A stretch of 61,226 bases of DNA from Lactonifactor longoviformis DSM 17459 (GCF_900129135.1 NZ_FQVI01000027.1:1-61226); one strand, 5' to 3'. Positions 50,865-60,776 are shown, counted from the first letter of the stretch. Notes: generated by a model from the letters alone, not told the origin. Numbers and translations are program-made.

Positions 50865-52103
50865 ATGGGCAGTTATGAATCTACACTGGCGCAGAGAGAG
50901 GAGCGCATTAAAAAGGTGCTGAATCTGGAGGAACCTGACCGTGTACCCTTTGCTCCAAAGATTGGGAATTACTATGCCAGAGGCTACGACATCTCTATCT
51001 ATGATGCCATGAAAGATATCCGGAACATCTGGCCGGGGGTAAAAGGCTTTCTGGAAGATTTCTCACCGGATCTTGCCTGGGCGCCGGTTCTGTACCCGGC
51101 GGATCCCCCGGAATTGATGCAGAGTACATACTTAAAATGCCCCGGTCCCAACAGCGGACTCCCACTGAATGCATCTTTTCAGATACACGATAAATGCTAT
51201 TTGATGGACGAGGAGTACAAAGAATTTTTACACGATCCTACTCATTTTTTCCTAACTAAGGTATACCCCAGAAAGTTTGATGGACTAAAGGGACTGTCTA
51301 AGCTGAGATTCAACAATCCCGTCGAATATTCTCTTTATATAGAATTATCAAATTTTGCAGATCCGGAGGTGCAGACAGCCCTGGAAACGTTAAAACGGGG
51401 GGGCGAGGCAGCAGCCAGGTGGCTGGGAGGACTTGGTTATATTAGCGGAGAGATTGCAAAACTTGGGTTCCCTCTGGGAGCGGCCGGGGCTCAGACTTGT
51501 CCGTTTGATATGTTTGGAGACAATATCAGAGGCTTCCTGAATACAATTAATGATGTCTATGATTATCCGGACGAATTGCTGGCTGCAGTGGAATATATGA
51601 CGCCAATCTGTATTCAAAATGCAGTAAACACAGCAAAGGCGAATAACCTGGAATACATGTTTATCCCCCTTCACGGCGGCATCGACGAATTTATGAGCCC
51701 GGACAATTACAAAAAATTCTACTGGCCGGGATTAAAGGCACTGATGATGGCGCTCATAGACATAGGAGTCACCCCATATGTGTTCTGCGAGGGCAAATAT
51801 AATCGCAGACTGGATATTATAAGCGACGTGCCAAAAGGAAAAGTTATCTATATGTTCGAAGAGGTAGATATAGCAGAGGCGAAGAGAATCGTAGGACAAA
51901 CCGCCTGCATCTGCGGTAATCTGCCCAATGCGCTGCTGGCCTATGGAAAGAAAGAACGGGTGATAGAAGAAACAAAGAAACTGCTTGATATCTGTGCACC
52001 TGGAGGCGGCTTTATCATGGATTGCTCCATCGTTTTAGATGAAGCCAACAAAGAAAATATGGAGGCATGGGTGAATACAACCAGAGAATTGGGAAAATAT
52101 TAA
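50865..52103 (+). CDS. Uroporphyrinogen decarboxylase family protein (probable corrinoid methyltransferase-like)
   Basis: A 412-residue URO-D fold protein. RVPFAPKIG near residue 26 and a later HGG, FCEG and CICGN may provide the His/Cys zinc site seen in MtaA/MtbA-like methyltransferases. True HemE is shorter (about 350) and has different active-site residues. In Lachnospiraceae such proteins often work with corrinoid proteins in demethylation, but no corrinoid gene is in the window. GGAGG precedes the ATG. Confidence 0.7.
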   Translation: MGSYESTLAQREERIKKVLNLEEPDRVPFAPKIGNYYARGYDISIYDAMKDIRNIWPGVKGFLEDFSPDLAWAPVLYPADPPELMQSTYLKCPGPNSGLPLNASFQIHDKCYLMDEEYKEFLHDPTHFFLTKVYPRKFDGLKGLSKLRFNNPVEYSLYIELSNFADPEVQTALETLKRGGEAAARWLGGLGYISGEIAKLGFPLGAAGAQTCPFDMFGDNIRGFLNTINDVYDYPDELLAAVEYMTPICIQNAVNTAKANNLEYMFIPLHGGIDEFMSPDNYKKFYWPGLKALMMALIDIGVTPYVFCEGKYNRRLDIISDVPKGKVIYMFEEVDIAEAKRIVGQTACICGNLPNALLAYGKKERVIEETKKLLDICAPGGGFIMDCSIVLDEANKENMEAWVNTTRELGKY

Positions 52104-52127
52104 TAAACGAGTCCTGAAACTATAATT

Positions 52128-52203
52128 AGGGACAGGGCGGATCGATTTTGGGACGTGTTCCTTTTAAAAGGAACACGTCCCAAAATCGATCCGCCCTGTC
52201 CCT
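52128..52203. repeat. Perfect 76-base palindrome (REP-like element)
   Basis: Bases 52128-52165 and 52166-52203 are exact reverse complements, starting AGGGACAGGGCGG. It shares its sequence with the degenerate copy at 1005-1065. The right end abuts the -35 box at 52203, so it could extrude and affect the marR promoter. It also gives a possible terminator for the UroD-type gene. A REP or RAYT-mobilised origin is plausible; no transposase is nearby. Confidence 0.85.
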
Positions 52204-52231
52204 TGACATTTACGCCAATATGTTTTATGAT
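52203..52231 (+). promoter_or_regulatory. Predicted promoter of the marR-MATE operon
   Basis: TTGACA at 52203-52208, a 17-base spacer and TATGAT at 52226-52231. Confidence 0.7.
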
Positions 52232-52232
52232 G

Positions 52233-52246
52233 TTTGCGCACGCAAA
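52233..52246. promoter_or_regulatory. Candidate MarR operator
   Basis: TTTGCG-CA-CGCAAA is a perfect 14-base palindrome one base after the -10 box, over the start site. MarR proteins commonly autorepress from such sites. Confidence 0.55.
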
Positions 52247-52280
52247 TATATTATTTACAGAAACTGACAAGGAGCTGCGT

Positions 52281-52730
52281 ATGAGAGAATTTGTGAAATG
52301 GTCTGCTATTTTAAATTTAAGCCTGAGCGGTTACCTGGATAAAAAAATGGCAAAATTTGAGATCAACAGCAGCCAGTTCTTTTACATTTTAAAAATATGT
52401 GAATCACCGGGCATGACACAGGATTGTGTGTTTCAGAATGTATACAGAAATCCCAGCAACATCACAAGGGCATTGGCCCAGCTGGAGGGGAAAGGATATA
52501 TCGAGAGAAAACCCAGCAGGGAGGATAAGAGAACCTATTATCTTTTCCCCACGGAAAAGGCCGTGGACAGTTATGAGGAGATTTTGTCCATCCTTATGGA
52601 ATGTGTGGAGGAGGTTCTGGCACCGCTTACGAACGGAGAGAAGGAAGTCCTGCCGGCTCTTCTGCGAAAAACGGCGGAAAAGGCATTTCAGATGAATCAG
52701 GATGAAAAAGAACGATTGGAGGAGATGTAG
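52281..52730 (+). CDS. MarR family transcriptional regulator
   Basis: A 149-residue winged-helix protein starting at ATG 52281 (AAGGAG 8 bases before). SPGMTQDCVFQNVYRNPSNI (about residues 47-66) is the helix-turn-helix, and RKPSREDKRTYYLFPTEKA (about 82-100) the wing with the DxR motif. It ends at the MATE start with no gap, so it likely represses the pump gene and itself in response to a drug or phenolic compound. Confidence 0.9.
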   Translation: MREFVKWSAILNLSLSGYLDKKMAKFEINSSQFFYILKICESPGMTQDCVFQNVYRNPSNITRALAQLEGKGYIERKPSREDKRTYYLFPTEKAVDSYEEILSILMECVEEVLAPLTNGEKEVLPALLRKTAEKAFQMNQDEKERLEEM

Positions 52731-54131
52731 ATGAAATCAGTGACGCAGGAAGCAGATAATCCTTTGGGCTATCAGAAGGAGTCTAAACTGCTTATTAATT
52801 TTGCTGTTCCTTGTATTATCTCTATGCTGGTGACGGCGCTGTATAATATTGTGGATCAGATCTTTATCGGCCAGGGTGTGGGAATGCTGGGAAACGCTGC
52901 CACCAACATTGCATTCCCTTTGTCTACTACATGTACAGCCATTGCCCTGCTCCTGGGTATTGGCGGGGCATCTAACTTTTCTCTGGAGCTGGGAGCTGAG
53001 GAAGAGAAGCGTGCTGCCCGGTCGGCAGGAAATGCCATGGTTCTAATGGCGATTTTTGGACTTACATTATTTGTACTGGTAACTATATTCCTGACACCGA
53101 TGCTGAAATTTTTTGGGGCTACCAGCGATGTGCTCCCCTATGCCCAGACCTATACCAGGATAACTTCTATCGGATTCCCGTTTCTAATTGCCAATACCGC
53201 CATCAGCAAACTGATACTGGCTGATGGAAGTCCCAAATATTCTATGATGTCTATGCTTGTGGGAGCGGTTATCAATACGATTCTGGATCCAATCTTTATC
53301 TTTGGACTGGATATGGGAATGGCGGGAGCTGCACTGGCAACCATTATCGGACAGATTATTTCCTTCTGTATCAGTCTTCGCTATGTATTTCACTTCAGGC
53401 ATGTGAAACTGACCAGAGAGAGCTTTCACCTGAGCCAATTCTGCTGCAGGCACATATTTGCTTTGGGTGCCAGCGCGTGCTTTAATCAGATTGCAATGAC
53501 CATTGTGCAGATAGTTATGAATAATACACTATCTTACTATGGGGCCCAGTCAGTGTACGGGGGCGAGATTCCTTTAGCCTGTGCAGGCATTATTACTAAG
53601 GTAAATATGGTATTTATGGCTATTATCATTGGGATTTCCCAGGGGACACAGCCGATTGTAGGCTTTAATTACGGAGCCAGAAAATACGGCCGGGTGAAGA
53701 AAACGTACCTGCAGGCTGTTTGTACAGCTACAGTGCTGTCTTTCCTGGCATTTCTGTGCTTCCAGATATTTCCCAGACAAATTATCTCAATTTTTGGTGA
53801 AGGGAGCGAGATGTACTACACATTTTCAGAGCGGTACTTCAGAATCTTTATGTTCCTGGTGATTGTGAACGGGATTCAGCCGGTGACCTCTAATTTTTTT
53901 ACCTCCATCGGCAAATCCAGACTGGGGATTTTTATGTCACTTACCAGGCAGATTATATTCCTGCTCCCCCTTATAATTATTTTCCCGCTCTTTATGGGAA
54001 TTGACGGGGTCATGTATGCAGGTCCTATCGCGGATGCTGCGGCTGCAATTGTCTGCGGTGTGTTTTTGGTCAGGGAGCTAAAAGAACTGACCCAAAAGCA
54101 AAATCAAACTCTCGCAGGAGAAGCGCTGTAG
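52731..54131 (+). CDS. MATE family efflux transporter
   Basis: A 466-residue membrane protein with 12 hydrophobic segments. The N-terminal NIVDQIFIGQGVGMLG and the repeated GISQGTQPIVGFNYGA are MATE landmarks. It exports cationic compounds or drugs using Na+ or H+. It starts right at the end of the MarR gene (no gap), and a terminator follows. Confidence 0.93.
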   Translation: MKSVTQEADNPLGYQKESKLLINFAVPCIISMLVTALYNIVDQIFIGQGVGMLGNAATNIAFPLSTTCTAIALLLGIGGASNFSLELGAEEEKRAARSAGNAMVLMAIFGLTLFVLVTIFLTPMLKFFGATSDVLPYAQTYTRITSIGFPFLIANTAISKLILADGSPKYSMMSMLVGAVINTILDPIFIFGLDMGMAGAALATIIGQIISFCISLRYVFHFRHVKLTRESFHLSQFCCRHIFALGASACFNQIAMTIVQIVMNNTLSYYGAQSVYGGEIPLACAGIITKVNMVFMAIIIGISQGTQPIVGFNYGARKYGRVKKTYLQAVCTATVLSFLAFLCFQIFPRQIISIFGEGSEMYYTFSERYFRIFMFLVIVNGIQPVTSNFFTSIGKSRLGIFMSLTRQIIFLLPLIIIFPLFMGIDGVMYAGPIADAAAAIVCGVFLVRELKELTQKQNQTLAGEAL

Positions 54132-54147
54132 GCGCTTCTTTTTTTAT
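54119..54147 (+). terminator. Terminator of the marR-MATE operon
   Basis: AGAAGCGC pairs with GCGCTTCT around TGTAG, followed by eight Ts. Confidence 0.9.
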
Positions 54148-54182
54148 GGCAGTATTTTCATCATGTATTTATAATTATTTTC

Positions 54183-54210
54183 TTGCAAAATATTCTATTT
54201 GTGCTACACT
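54183..54210 (+). promoter_or_regulatory. Predicted promoter of the gntR-clpC operon
   Basis: TTGCAA at 54183-54188, a 16-base spacer and TACACT at 54205-54210 with an extended TG at 54202-54203. Confidence 0.5.
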
Positions 54211-54222
54211 ATATATAACAAC

Positions 54223-54245
54223 ATGACGCAAATTTCTTTCGTCAT
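54223..54245. promoter_or_regulatory. Inverted repeat at the gntR-clpC start, candidate operator
   Basis: ATGACG (54223-54228) and CGTCAT (54240-54245) are inverted repeats with 11 bases between. It starts 12 bases past the -10 box, where a repressor would act. Confidence 0.5.
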
Positions 54246-54280
54246 CAGGAATCAGGGATAAAGGAAAGACAGGTGAGCAT

Positions 54281-54652
54281 ATGCTGATACAAATTGATTT
54301 TAACAGTGATGAAGCCATATATATTCAATTGAGGAATCAGATCATTTTGGGGATTGCCACTTCCAGAATACAGGAAGGAGAGGCTCTTCCCTCTGTTCGT
54401 CAGTTAGCGGAAAATATAGGAATTAATATGCATACAGTAAATAAAGCCTATGCTGTGCTGAAACAGGAAGGCTTTGTCTCAATTGACAGAAGGAGAGGCG
54501 CGGTTGTTTCCATAGAAGCTGATAAACGTCAGGCTCTTCAGGAGATGAAAGATGAATTAATGGTTGTCTTGGCAAAGGGGTGTTGCAAAAATATCTCTAG
54601 ACAGGAAGTACATGAACTGATTGATCAGATTTTTCAAGAATATCAAGTATAG
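54281..54652 (+). CDS. YtrA-type GntR family transcriptional regulator
   Basis: A 123-residue short GntR protein: winged helix (residues 10-75, LPSVRQLAENIGINMHTVNK) and a short helical tail only, as in YtrA. It lies 14 bases before clpC. In most Firmicutes ctsR-mcsA-mcsB sit there. A repressor at this position suggests a different stress or envelope trigger for the Clp machinery. No ABC genes, the usual YtrA partners, are nearby. Confidence 0.9.
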   Translation: MLIQIDFNSDEAIYIQLRNQIILGIATSRIQEGEALPSVRQLAENIGINMHTVNKAYAVLKQEGFVSIDRRRGAVVSIEADKRQALQEMKDELMVVLAKGCCKNISRQEVHELIDQIFQEYQV

Positions 54653-54666
54653 AGCAGGAGGCATAG

Positions 54667-57129
54667 ATGAAAGAACGATATACTCAACAGGCGAAGAATG
54701 CCTTAAAACTTGCAGAAAAAACAGCTAAGGACTGCAATCATAACTATATAGGAACGGAACATCTTTTATTAGGACTTTTAAAGAGTCACAGCGGAACCGC
54801 GGGTATGGTTCTGGCCGAAGCCGGTGCCGACGACGGAAAAGTAATGGCATTAATTGAGAAGCTGATAGCCCCTCCCTCGGATATCCTGTTGGATACACCT
54901 CCGGGATATACGCCAAGACTTGAAAAGATATTGGAGGGCGGACAGAGGGAAGCAGCCAATTACCACAGTGACCAGGTAGGAACTGAACATCTCCTTCTGG
55001 CTATGTTAAAAGAATATGACTGTGTAGGGACCCGCCTTCTTCATACCATGGGAATTAATATCCAGAAATTATATTCTGATATCCTGGTCGCCATGGGGGA
55101 AGAAGGGACTCTGAAGAAGGAAGATCTGCAGGGCGGAAAGACGATCAAATCATCTGCCGGCAGTGCAACACCCACCCTGGATCAATACAGCAGGGATCTC
55201 ACAGAAATGGCCCGTCAGGGAAAACTGGACCCGGTGATTGGCAGGGAGCAGGAGATCAGCCGAATTATTCAGATTCTGAGCAGAAGAACGAAAAATAATC
55301 CCTGTCTGATTGGGGAACCTGGTGTGGGGAAAACCGCTATAGCGGAGGGTCTGGCCCAAAGGATTGTCTGGGGGCTGGTACCGGAATCCATGCTGGGCAA
55401 AAGAGTGGTTGTCCTTGATCTCTCAGGCATGGTGGCCGGATCTAAGTACCGGGGAGAATTTGAGGAGCGTATTAAAAAAGTAGTCAGTGAAGTTATGGAG
55501 AATAAAGGTATCTTACTGTTTATTGATGAACTTCATACAATTATCGGAGCCGGGGGCGCTGAAGGAGCGCTGGATGCGTCAAATATTCTGAAGCCCTCTC
55601 TTTCCAGAGGAGAGATCCAGCTGATCGGCGCTACTACCATAGATGAATACAGAAAATATATTGAAAAGGATGCGGCTTTGGAGCGCAGATTCCAGCCGGT
55701 AACGGTAGATGAACCAACCAGTGAAGAAGCCGTTGCCATTCTAAAGGGACTCAAGCCTTATTACGAACAGCATCACGGAGTGGAGATTGAAGATCAGGCC
55801 GTAGAAGCCGCGGTAGCTATGAGTATCCGGTATATTAATGACCGTTTCCTCCCGGATAAGGCCATTGATTTAATTGATGAGGCAGCGTCTAAAGTACAGC
55901 TGGCAGGATATAAAGCACCGGAGGGAGTGGTGCAGGGAGAGAAAGCCCTTCAGGATATTCTCAAGCGAAAAGAGGCAGCCATCAAGGGGAACGATTTTGA
56001 TACTGCCAGAGAACTCCAGGCAGAACAGAAAGAGGCAGAGAAGAGGCTCGAGGCAGCAAAGGCAAGATATGAACGCCGCTGCAGACAGAAGAAGCTTACA
56101 GTAAAGGAAGAGGATGTGGCGGATGTTGTATCCGGCTGGACCAAGATACCTGTAAAAAAACTGGCAGAGGCGGAATCAAAGCGTCTGGCTAAGCTTGAAA
56201 CTATTCTCCATAAAAGAGTCATCGGACAGGAAGAGGCAGTACTGGCGGTTGCCAAAGCTGTAAAACGTGGAAGAGTGGGATTAAAAGATCCAAACCGTCC
56301 CATCGGCTCCTTCCTGTTTTTAGGACCGACCGGCGTTGGTAAAACAGAGCTCTCCAAGGCCCTGGCTGAGGCAGTGTTCGGTACAGAACAGGCTATGATC
56401 CGGGTAGATATGTCAGAGTATATGGAGAAACACAGTGTATCCAAAATGATTGGATCCCCTCCGGGATATGTGGGATACGACGAAGGAGGACAGCTGAGTG
56501 AGAAAGTAAGACGGAATCCATACAGTGTAATTTTATTCGATGAGGTGGAAAAGGCGCACCCTGATGTGTTTAATATTCTTCTGCAGGTTCTGGACGATGG
56601 GCATATCACAGATGCACAGGGAAGAAAGATAGATTTTAAACAGACTATTATCATTATGACCTCTAATGCCGGAGCCCAGTCAATCATTGAACCTAAGAAA
56701 TTGGGATTTGCTTCGGTTCAGGATGAAAAACAGGATTACCAGAGGATGAAGGATGGGGTAATGGATGAAGTAAAGCGTCTGTTTAAGCCTGAATTCCTGA
56801 ATCGTATTGATGAGACGATTGTGTTCCATGCTCTGAATAAGGAGCACATTAAGAAAATCGTAACCATCCTTCTTGCAAATCTGATCAAACGCTGTAAGTA
56901 TCAGATGGACATTACACTCCGCGTGAGAGAAAGTGTGAAGGAATATATAGCAAAAGAGGGGTATGATCCCAAGTATGGAGCTCGTCCCCTGCGCAGGGCT
57001 ATTCAGAGTAAAATTGAGGATGCCATGGCTGAGGAGATTCTGGAAGGCAGAATTAAAAACGGGGATACGGTTACAATTTCCATGTCAAAAGAAGATATTA
57101 AATTTTTAGTAACTCCTATAAATGACTAG
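54667..57129 (+). CDS. clpC: Clp protease ATPase subunit, ClpC type
   Basis: An 820-residue AAA+ unfoldase of normal length. The N domain (residues 1-145) has two Clp repeats ([16 protein letters not shown] and [14 protein letters not shown]). AAA-1 carries Walker A GEPGVGKT (about 219-226), a UVR-like middle region (about 420-480), and AAA-2 has GPTGVGKT (about 556-563). It unfolds proteins for ClpP. Whether it uses McsB-type adapters cannot be seen, since none are encoded here. Confidence 0.95.
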   Translation: MKERYTQQAKNALKLAEKTAKDCNHNYIGTEHLLLGLLKSHSGTAGMVLAEAGADDGKVMALIEKLIAPPSDILLDTPPGYTPRLEKILEGGQREAANYHSDQVGTEHLLLAMLKEYDCVGTRLLHTMGINIQKLYSDILVAMGEEGTLKKEDLQGGKTIKSSAGSATPTLDQYSRDLTEMARQGKLDPVIGREQEISRIIQILSRRTKNNPCLIGEPGVGKTAIAEGLAQRIVWGLVPESMLGKRVVVLDLSGMVAGSKYRGEFEERIKKVVSEVMENKGILLFIDELHTIIGAGGAEGALDASNILKPSLSRGEIQLIGATTIDEYRKYIEKDAALERRFQPVTVDEPTSEEAVAILKGLKPYYEQHHGVEIEDQAVEAAVAMSIRYINDRFLPDKAIDLIDEAASKVQLAGYKAPEGVVQGEKALQDILKRKEAAIKGNDFDTARELQAEQKEAEKRLEAAKARYERRCRQKKLTVKEEDVADVVSGWTKIPVKKLAEAESKRLAKLETILHKRVIGQEEAVLAVAKAVKRGRVGLKDPNRPIGSFLFLGPTGVGKTELSKALAEAVFGTEQAMIRVDMSEYMEKHSVSKMIGSPPGYVGYDEGGQLSEKVRRNPYSVILFDEVEKAHPDVFNILLQVLDDGHITDAQGRKIDFKQTIIIMTSNAGAQSIIEPKKLGFASVQDEKQDYQRMKDGVMDEVKRLFKPEFLNRIDETIVFHALNKEHIKKIVTILLANLIKRCKYQMDITLRVRESVKEYIAKEGYDPKYGARPLRRAIQSKIEDAMAEEILEGRIKNGDTVTISMSKEDIKFLVTPIND

Positions 57130-57227
57130 CATAATTTGCAAAATTATTATATAATGAATCAAACAAAGACCGGTATGAATCCGGCTATAGGATACAAATG
57201 AATGACAGTAACGGGAGGGCATAAAAA

Positions 57228-57641
57228 ATGTCAGGAATAAAGGAATTAATTCGTACAGAGGAAAATGGTACTATCAGTTTTGGAAACTATGAGTTACCTT
57301 CGAAGTCAAAATTATCAGATTATGAGCATGATGGAGATATGTACAAGGTTAAAACCTTTCGTGAAATTACAAAACTAGAGAGAAATGAAATGTTTGTCTA
57401 TGAATCAGTACCAGGAACAGCAGTGTATGATTTAAATCTGACAGAAGATGGTATGTCTTTCTCGGTGGAAGGGGCTGTAGATGCACAGATTACGGTTGAA
57501 CTGGAAGAAGACGCGGAATATAAAGTTACTATTGACGGCGTAGACGCGGGAACCATGAAAACTAATCTGGGTGGAAAGTTATCCTTTAGTGTTGAATTAG
57601 AGCAGGCAGAACGTGTAGCTGTCTCTATTGTAAAATTATAG
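57228..57641 (+). CDS. Conserved Lachnospiraceae protein beside radA (sometimes labelled endosialidase)
   Basis: A 137-residue acidic protein, no signal peptide, no membrane segment. The first half holds FGNYELPSKSKLSDYEHDGD and EITKLERNEMFVYESVPGTA; the second half is a beta-rich domain (DAQITVELEEDAEYKVTIDG). I recall close relatives next to radA in related genomes, where the endosialidase label looks unsupported. GGGAGG lies before the start. Function unknown. Confidence 0.7.
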   Translation: MSGIKELIRTEENGTISFGNYELPSKSKLSDYEHDGDMYKVKTFREITKLERNEMFVYESVPGTAVYDLNLTEDGMSFSVEGAVDAQITVELEEDAEYKVTIDGVDAGTMKTNLGGKLSFSVELEQAERVAVSIVKL

Positions 57642-57651
57642 AAAGAGTAGC

Positions 57652-57686
57652 AAAAGGCTGCCGGCAAAGCTGGGCGGCCTTTTTTA
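57652..57686 (+). terminator. Terminator between the conserved protein and radA
   Basis: AAAAGGCTGCC pairs with GGGCGGCCTTTT, one wobble, followed by TT. The radA start lies 12 bases after it. Confidence 0.75.
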
Positions 57687-57697
57687 TGGAGTGAGAT

Positions 57698-59059
57698 ATG
57701 GCAAAAGGAAAAAAAATAGTGTTTTACTGTCAAAACTGTGGATATGAATCTTCCAAATGGATGGGTCAATGCCCCGGGTGCCGGGAATGGAATTCCTTTG
57801 TGGAGGAGACGGTCAGTCCCCAGAAGAGCGGCAGTCTGAATGGAGCGCGGAAGGAAAAACAAGCACCGGTCAGTCTGTCAGGGATCGATATGGATAAGGA
57901 AGAGAGGATGCTTACGCACATCGGCGAGCTGGACCGGGTACTGGGAGGGGGCATTGTGCCAGGCTCGCTTGTGCTTGTGGGAGGAGATCCCGGGATTGGA
58001 AAATCAACCCTTCTTTTACAGGTATGCCGGGAGCTGTCAAAGGATCAAAGAAGTGTCCTGTATATATCCGGGGAAGAGTCTCTGAGACAAATTAAGATGA
58101 GAGCGAAACGGATCGGGGAATTTAACGAGAATTTAAAATTGTTGTGTGAGACAAATCTGGGGACCATTAAAGCTGTCATCGAAGAGATGCGTCCGGATGT
58201 GGTTATGATTGATTCCATTCAGACCATGTATGACGAGGAGATCTCGTCTGCTCCGGGAAGCGTATCCCAGGTGCGGGAATCCACAAACGTCCTGATGCAG
58301 CTTGCGAAGGGACTTGGGGTCATGATTTTTATTGTAGGCCATGTGACGAAAGACGGGAATGTTGCGGGTCCCAGAGTTCTGGAACATATGGTGGATACAG
58401 TTCTCTATTTTGAGGGGGACCGGCATGCGTCTTACCGGCTGCTGCGGGGGGTTAAGAACCGTTTTGGATCAACCAACGAAATAGGAGTTTTTGAGATGCA
58501 GGATAAAGGACTGGAGGAGGTCACAAACCCTTCCCAGGTAATGCTTAGCGGCCGGCCTCTGGATGCCTCCGGTTCGGTAGTTGTATGTTCGGTGGAAGGG
58601 ACAAGACCCATACTTATTGAGATCCAGGCTTTGGTGACGCAGACAAATTTTGGACTGCCCAGACGAACTTCGGTAGGAATTGATTACAACAGAGTAAATC
58701 TTTTAATGGCAGTTCTGGAAAAGAGGGCCGGACTCCAGCTAGGGAACTGTGACGCCTATGTGAATCTGGCCGGGGGGATGAAGCTGGGGGAGCCTGCTAT
58801 TGATTTGGGAATTGTGCTTTCCATTGTTTCCAGTTATAAAAACCGTGCAGTGGATCCCAATACCCTGATATTTGGCGAGGTTGGACTTTCCGGTGAAGTG
58901 CGGGGAGTGAGTATGGCGGAGCAGCGGGTGAAGGAGGCGGAAAAGATGGGATTTACTACCTGCATTTTACCCCAGACGAATCTGGAGGCTCTGAAAGGAA
59001 AGTTTAAGATACATCTGGCAGGCGTATCCAATATCCGGGAAAGCATGAATTATGTATAA
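57698..59059 (+). CDS. radA: DNA repair protein RadA (Sms)
   Basis: A 453-residue RadA. Zinc finger CQNCGYESSKWMGQCPGC (residues 11-28), Walker A GDPGIGKST (about 92-100), the RadA-specific KNRFGSTNE (about 250-258) and a C-terminal Lon-type domain from about 290. It is a helicase-like factor that extends recombination intermediates. ATG 57698 follows GGAGTGAGAT. Typical length. Confidence 0.97.
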   Translation: MAKGKKIVFYCQNCGYESSKWMGQCPGCREWNSFVEETVSPQKSGSLNGARKEKQAPVSLSGIDMDKEERMLTHIGELDRVLGGGIVPGSLVLVGGDPGIGKSTLLLQVCRELSKDQRSVLYISGEESLRQIKMRAKRIGEFNENLKLLCETNLGTIKAVIEEMRPDVVMIDSIQTMYDEEISSAPGSVSQVRESTNVLMQLAKGLGVMIFIVGHVTKDGNVAGPRVLEHMVDTVLYFEGDRHASYRLLRGVKNRFGSTNEIGVFEMQDKGLEEVTNPSQVMLSGRPLDASGSVVVCSVEGTRPILIEIQALVTQTNFGLPRRTSVGIDYNRVNLLMAVLEKRAGLQLGNCDAYVNLAGGMKLGEPAIDLGIVLSIVSSYKNRAVDPNTLIFGEVGLSGEVRGVSMAEQRVKEAEKMGFTTCILPQTNLEALKGKFKIHLAGVSNIRESMNYV

Positions 59060-59139
59060 CAGGCATAAAAATCAGTTGAAATCTGAGATAAAATAGGATA
59101 TTATCGAAATTATGAATATAAATAGTTAGGAGAAAAAAT

Positions 59140-60591
59140 TTGAAAGAAAGAGAAAAATTTGGTTCCAGGCTGGGCTTCATTCTGGTTTCCGCGGGGTGTG
59201 CCGTTGGGCTGGGCAACGTTTGGAAATTTCCGTATATGACAGGAAATTATGGAGGAGCTGCTTTTATCCTGATTTATCTTGTTTTTTTAGTCATTCTGGG
59301 TCTTCCTATTATGGTGTGCGAGTTCTCCGTAGGAAGAGGCAGTCAGAAAAGTGTGGCCTCCTCCTTCAAAACACTGGCGCCTGAGGGGAGCGGATGGCAT
59401 AACTTTGCGTACTTTGGCATTATCGGGAATTATCTGCTTATGATGTTTTACACGATGGTAGGCGGATGGATGCTGTACTATTTTTACAGAATGCTTCGGG
59501 GAGAATTCACACACGTGAGTGCAAAAGAAGTAGAGGCAGGATTTGGCCAAATGGTAGAGTCAGCGCCTACAATGACTTTTTGGATGGTACTGGCTGTACT
59601 TTTAGCATTTGGAATCTGTCTGCTGGGGCTGGAAAAAGGCGTAGAACGGATTACCAAGGTGATGATGATCTGCCTTCTGAGTATCATGGTTATATTGGCA
59701 GTGCGGGTGGTCCTTTTAGATGGAGCAGGGGAGGGCGTCCGTTTTTATCTGGTACCTGATTTTAAGGAAATGAAGGCCCAGGGCATAGGAAATGTGGTAT
59801 TTGCCGCTATGTCTCAGGCATTCTTTACGCTGAGTATAGGAATCGGTTCGATGGCTATCTTCGGTAGCTATCTGAATAAATCCCGCTCACTTATGGGAGA
59901 AGCTATCAGCATAACGGTGCTGGATACCTTTGTTGCTTTAATGGCTGGTTTAATTGTAATTCCGGCCTGTTTTGCTTTTGGTGTGGAGCCGGGAGCCGGT
60001 CCGAGCCTGGTATTCATTGCCCTGCCCAATGTATTTAACAAAATGCCGGGAGGAAGTCTCTGGGGAGCCTTTTTCTTCTTGTTCCTTTCATTTGCGGCTC
60101 TGTCTACCATTATAGCTGTATTTGAAAATATAATTTCCTTCGCTATGGATCTCTGGGGATGGAGCAGAAAAAAGGCAGTAGGGATCAATATTATTCTGAT
60201 TATTTTATTGTCTATGCCTTGTGTATTAGGATTTAATGTGCTGTCTGGAATTCAGCCGTTAGGTGAAGGTTCAAACATTATGGATCTGGAAGATTTCCTG
60301 GTGTCTAATAATCTTCTGCCTCTGGGTTCCATGGTATATCTTATGTTCTGTACTTATAAGTATGGATGGGGCTGGGACAACTTTATGAAGGAAGCTAATG
60401 CGGGGGAAGGAATTAAGGTGCCCAGACAAATCCGCTTTTATATGTCCTATATTCTTCCGGTTATTGTAGTCATCATATACTTGAAAGGATATTGGGATAA
60501 ATTCCATTCCTGGGGATGGATGGCGGTAGCGTTTGCATTTCTGCTGTTTATCTGTGTGACCTGTTTCAGAAGAGTCAGGAAAAAAGCTTAA
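59140..60591 (+). CDS. Sodium-dependent transporter, neurotransmitter:sodium symporter family
   Basis: A 483-residue protein with 11 or 12 transmembrane segments, LeuT-like. GCAVGLGNVWKFPYMTGNYGG in TM1 carries Na+ and substrate contacts (positions 59194-59256), and a FFTLSIGIG unwound TM6 follows. It imports amino acids with Na+. Start TTG 59140 is supported by TTAGGAG at spacing of about 8. Its amino-acid uptake fits the fermentation genes at the window's left, but no physical link exists. Confidence 0.92.
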   Translation: MKEREKFGSRLGFILVSAGCAVGLGNVWKFPYMTGNYGGAAFILIYLVFLVILGLPIMVCEFSVGRGSQKSVASSFKTLAPEGSGWHNFAYFGIIGNYLLMMFYTMVGGWMLYYFYRMLRGEFTHVSAKEVEAGFGQMVESAPTMTFWMVLAVLLAFGICLLGLEKGVERITKVMMICLLSIMVILAVRVVLLDGAGEGVRFYLVPDFKEMKAQGIGNVVFAAMSQAFFTLSIGIGSMAIFGSYLNKSRSLMGEAISITVLDTFVALMAGLIVIPACFAFGVEPGAGPSLVFIALPNVFNKMPGGSLWGAFFFLFLSFAALSTIIAVFENIISFAMDLWGWSRKKAVGINIILIILLSMPCVLGFNVLSGIQPLGEGSNIMDLEDFLVSNNLLPLGSMVYLMFCTYKYGWGWDNFMKEANAGEGIKVPRQIRFYMSYILPVIVVIIYLKGYWDKFHSWGWMAVAFAFLLFICVTCFRRVRKKA

Positions 60592-60608
60592 AGAGAATGC
60601 AGAAAAAT

Positions 60609-60646
60609 GGGGCTGTGGGTACAGGATTGTTCATAGCCCCGCTTTG
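60609..60646 (+). terminator. Terminator of the symporter gene
   Basis: GGGGCTGTG pairs with CATAGCCCC (one wobble) around a 14-base loop, followed by GCTTTGCTT. Confidence 0.6.
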
Positions 60647-60703
60647 CTTCTGCCGCCACTTTTTCTGTGTCTTTCGGCCTGCAACAGAAAAATAAAAAAG
60701 TTA

Positions 60704-60733
60704 TTGACATATTTTGTATATTTGTGGTATTCT
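60704..60733 (+). promoter_or_regulatory. rRNA operon promoter P1
   Basis: TTGACA at 60704-60709, an 18-base spacer and TATTCT at 60728-60733, with an A run (AAAAAAG) upstream like an UP element. Confidence 0.75.
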
Positions 60734-60776
60734 AATATAGCTGTCGACAAGACAGGAAATAGAGAGAAAAAAGTTG

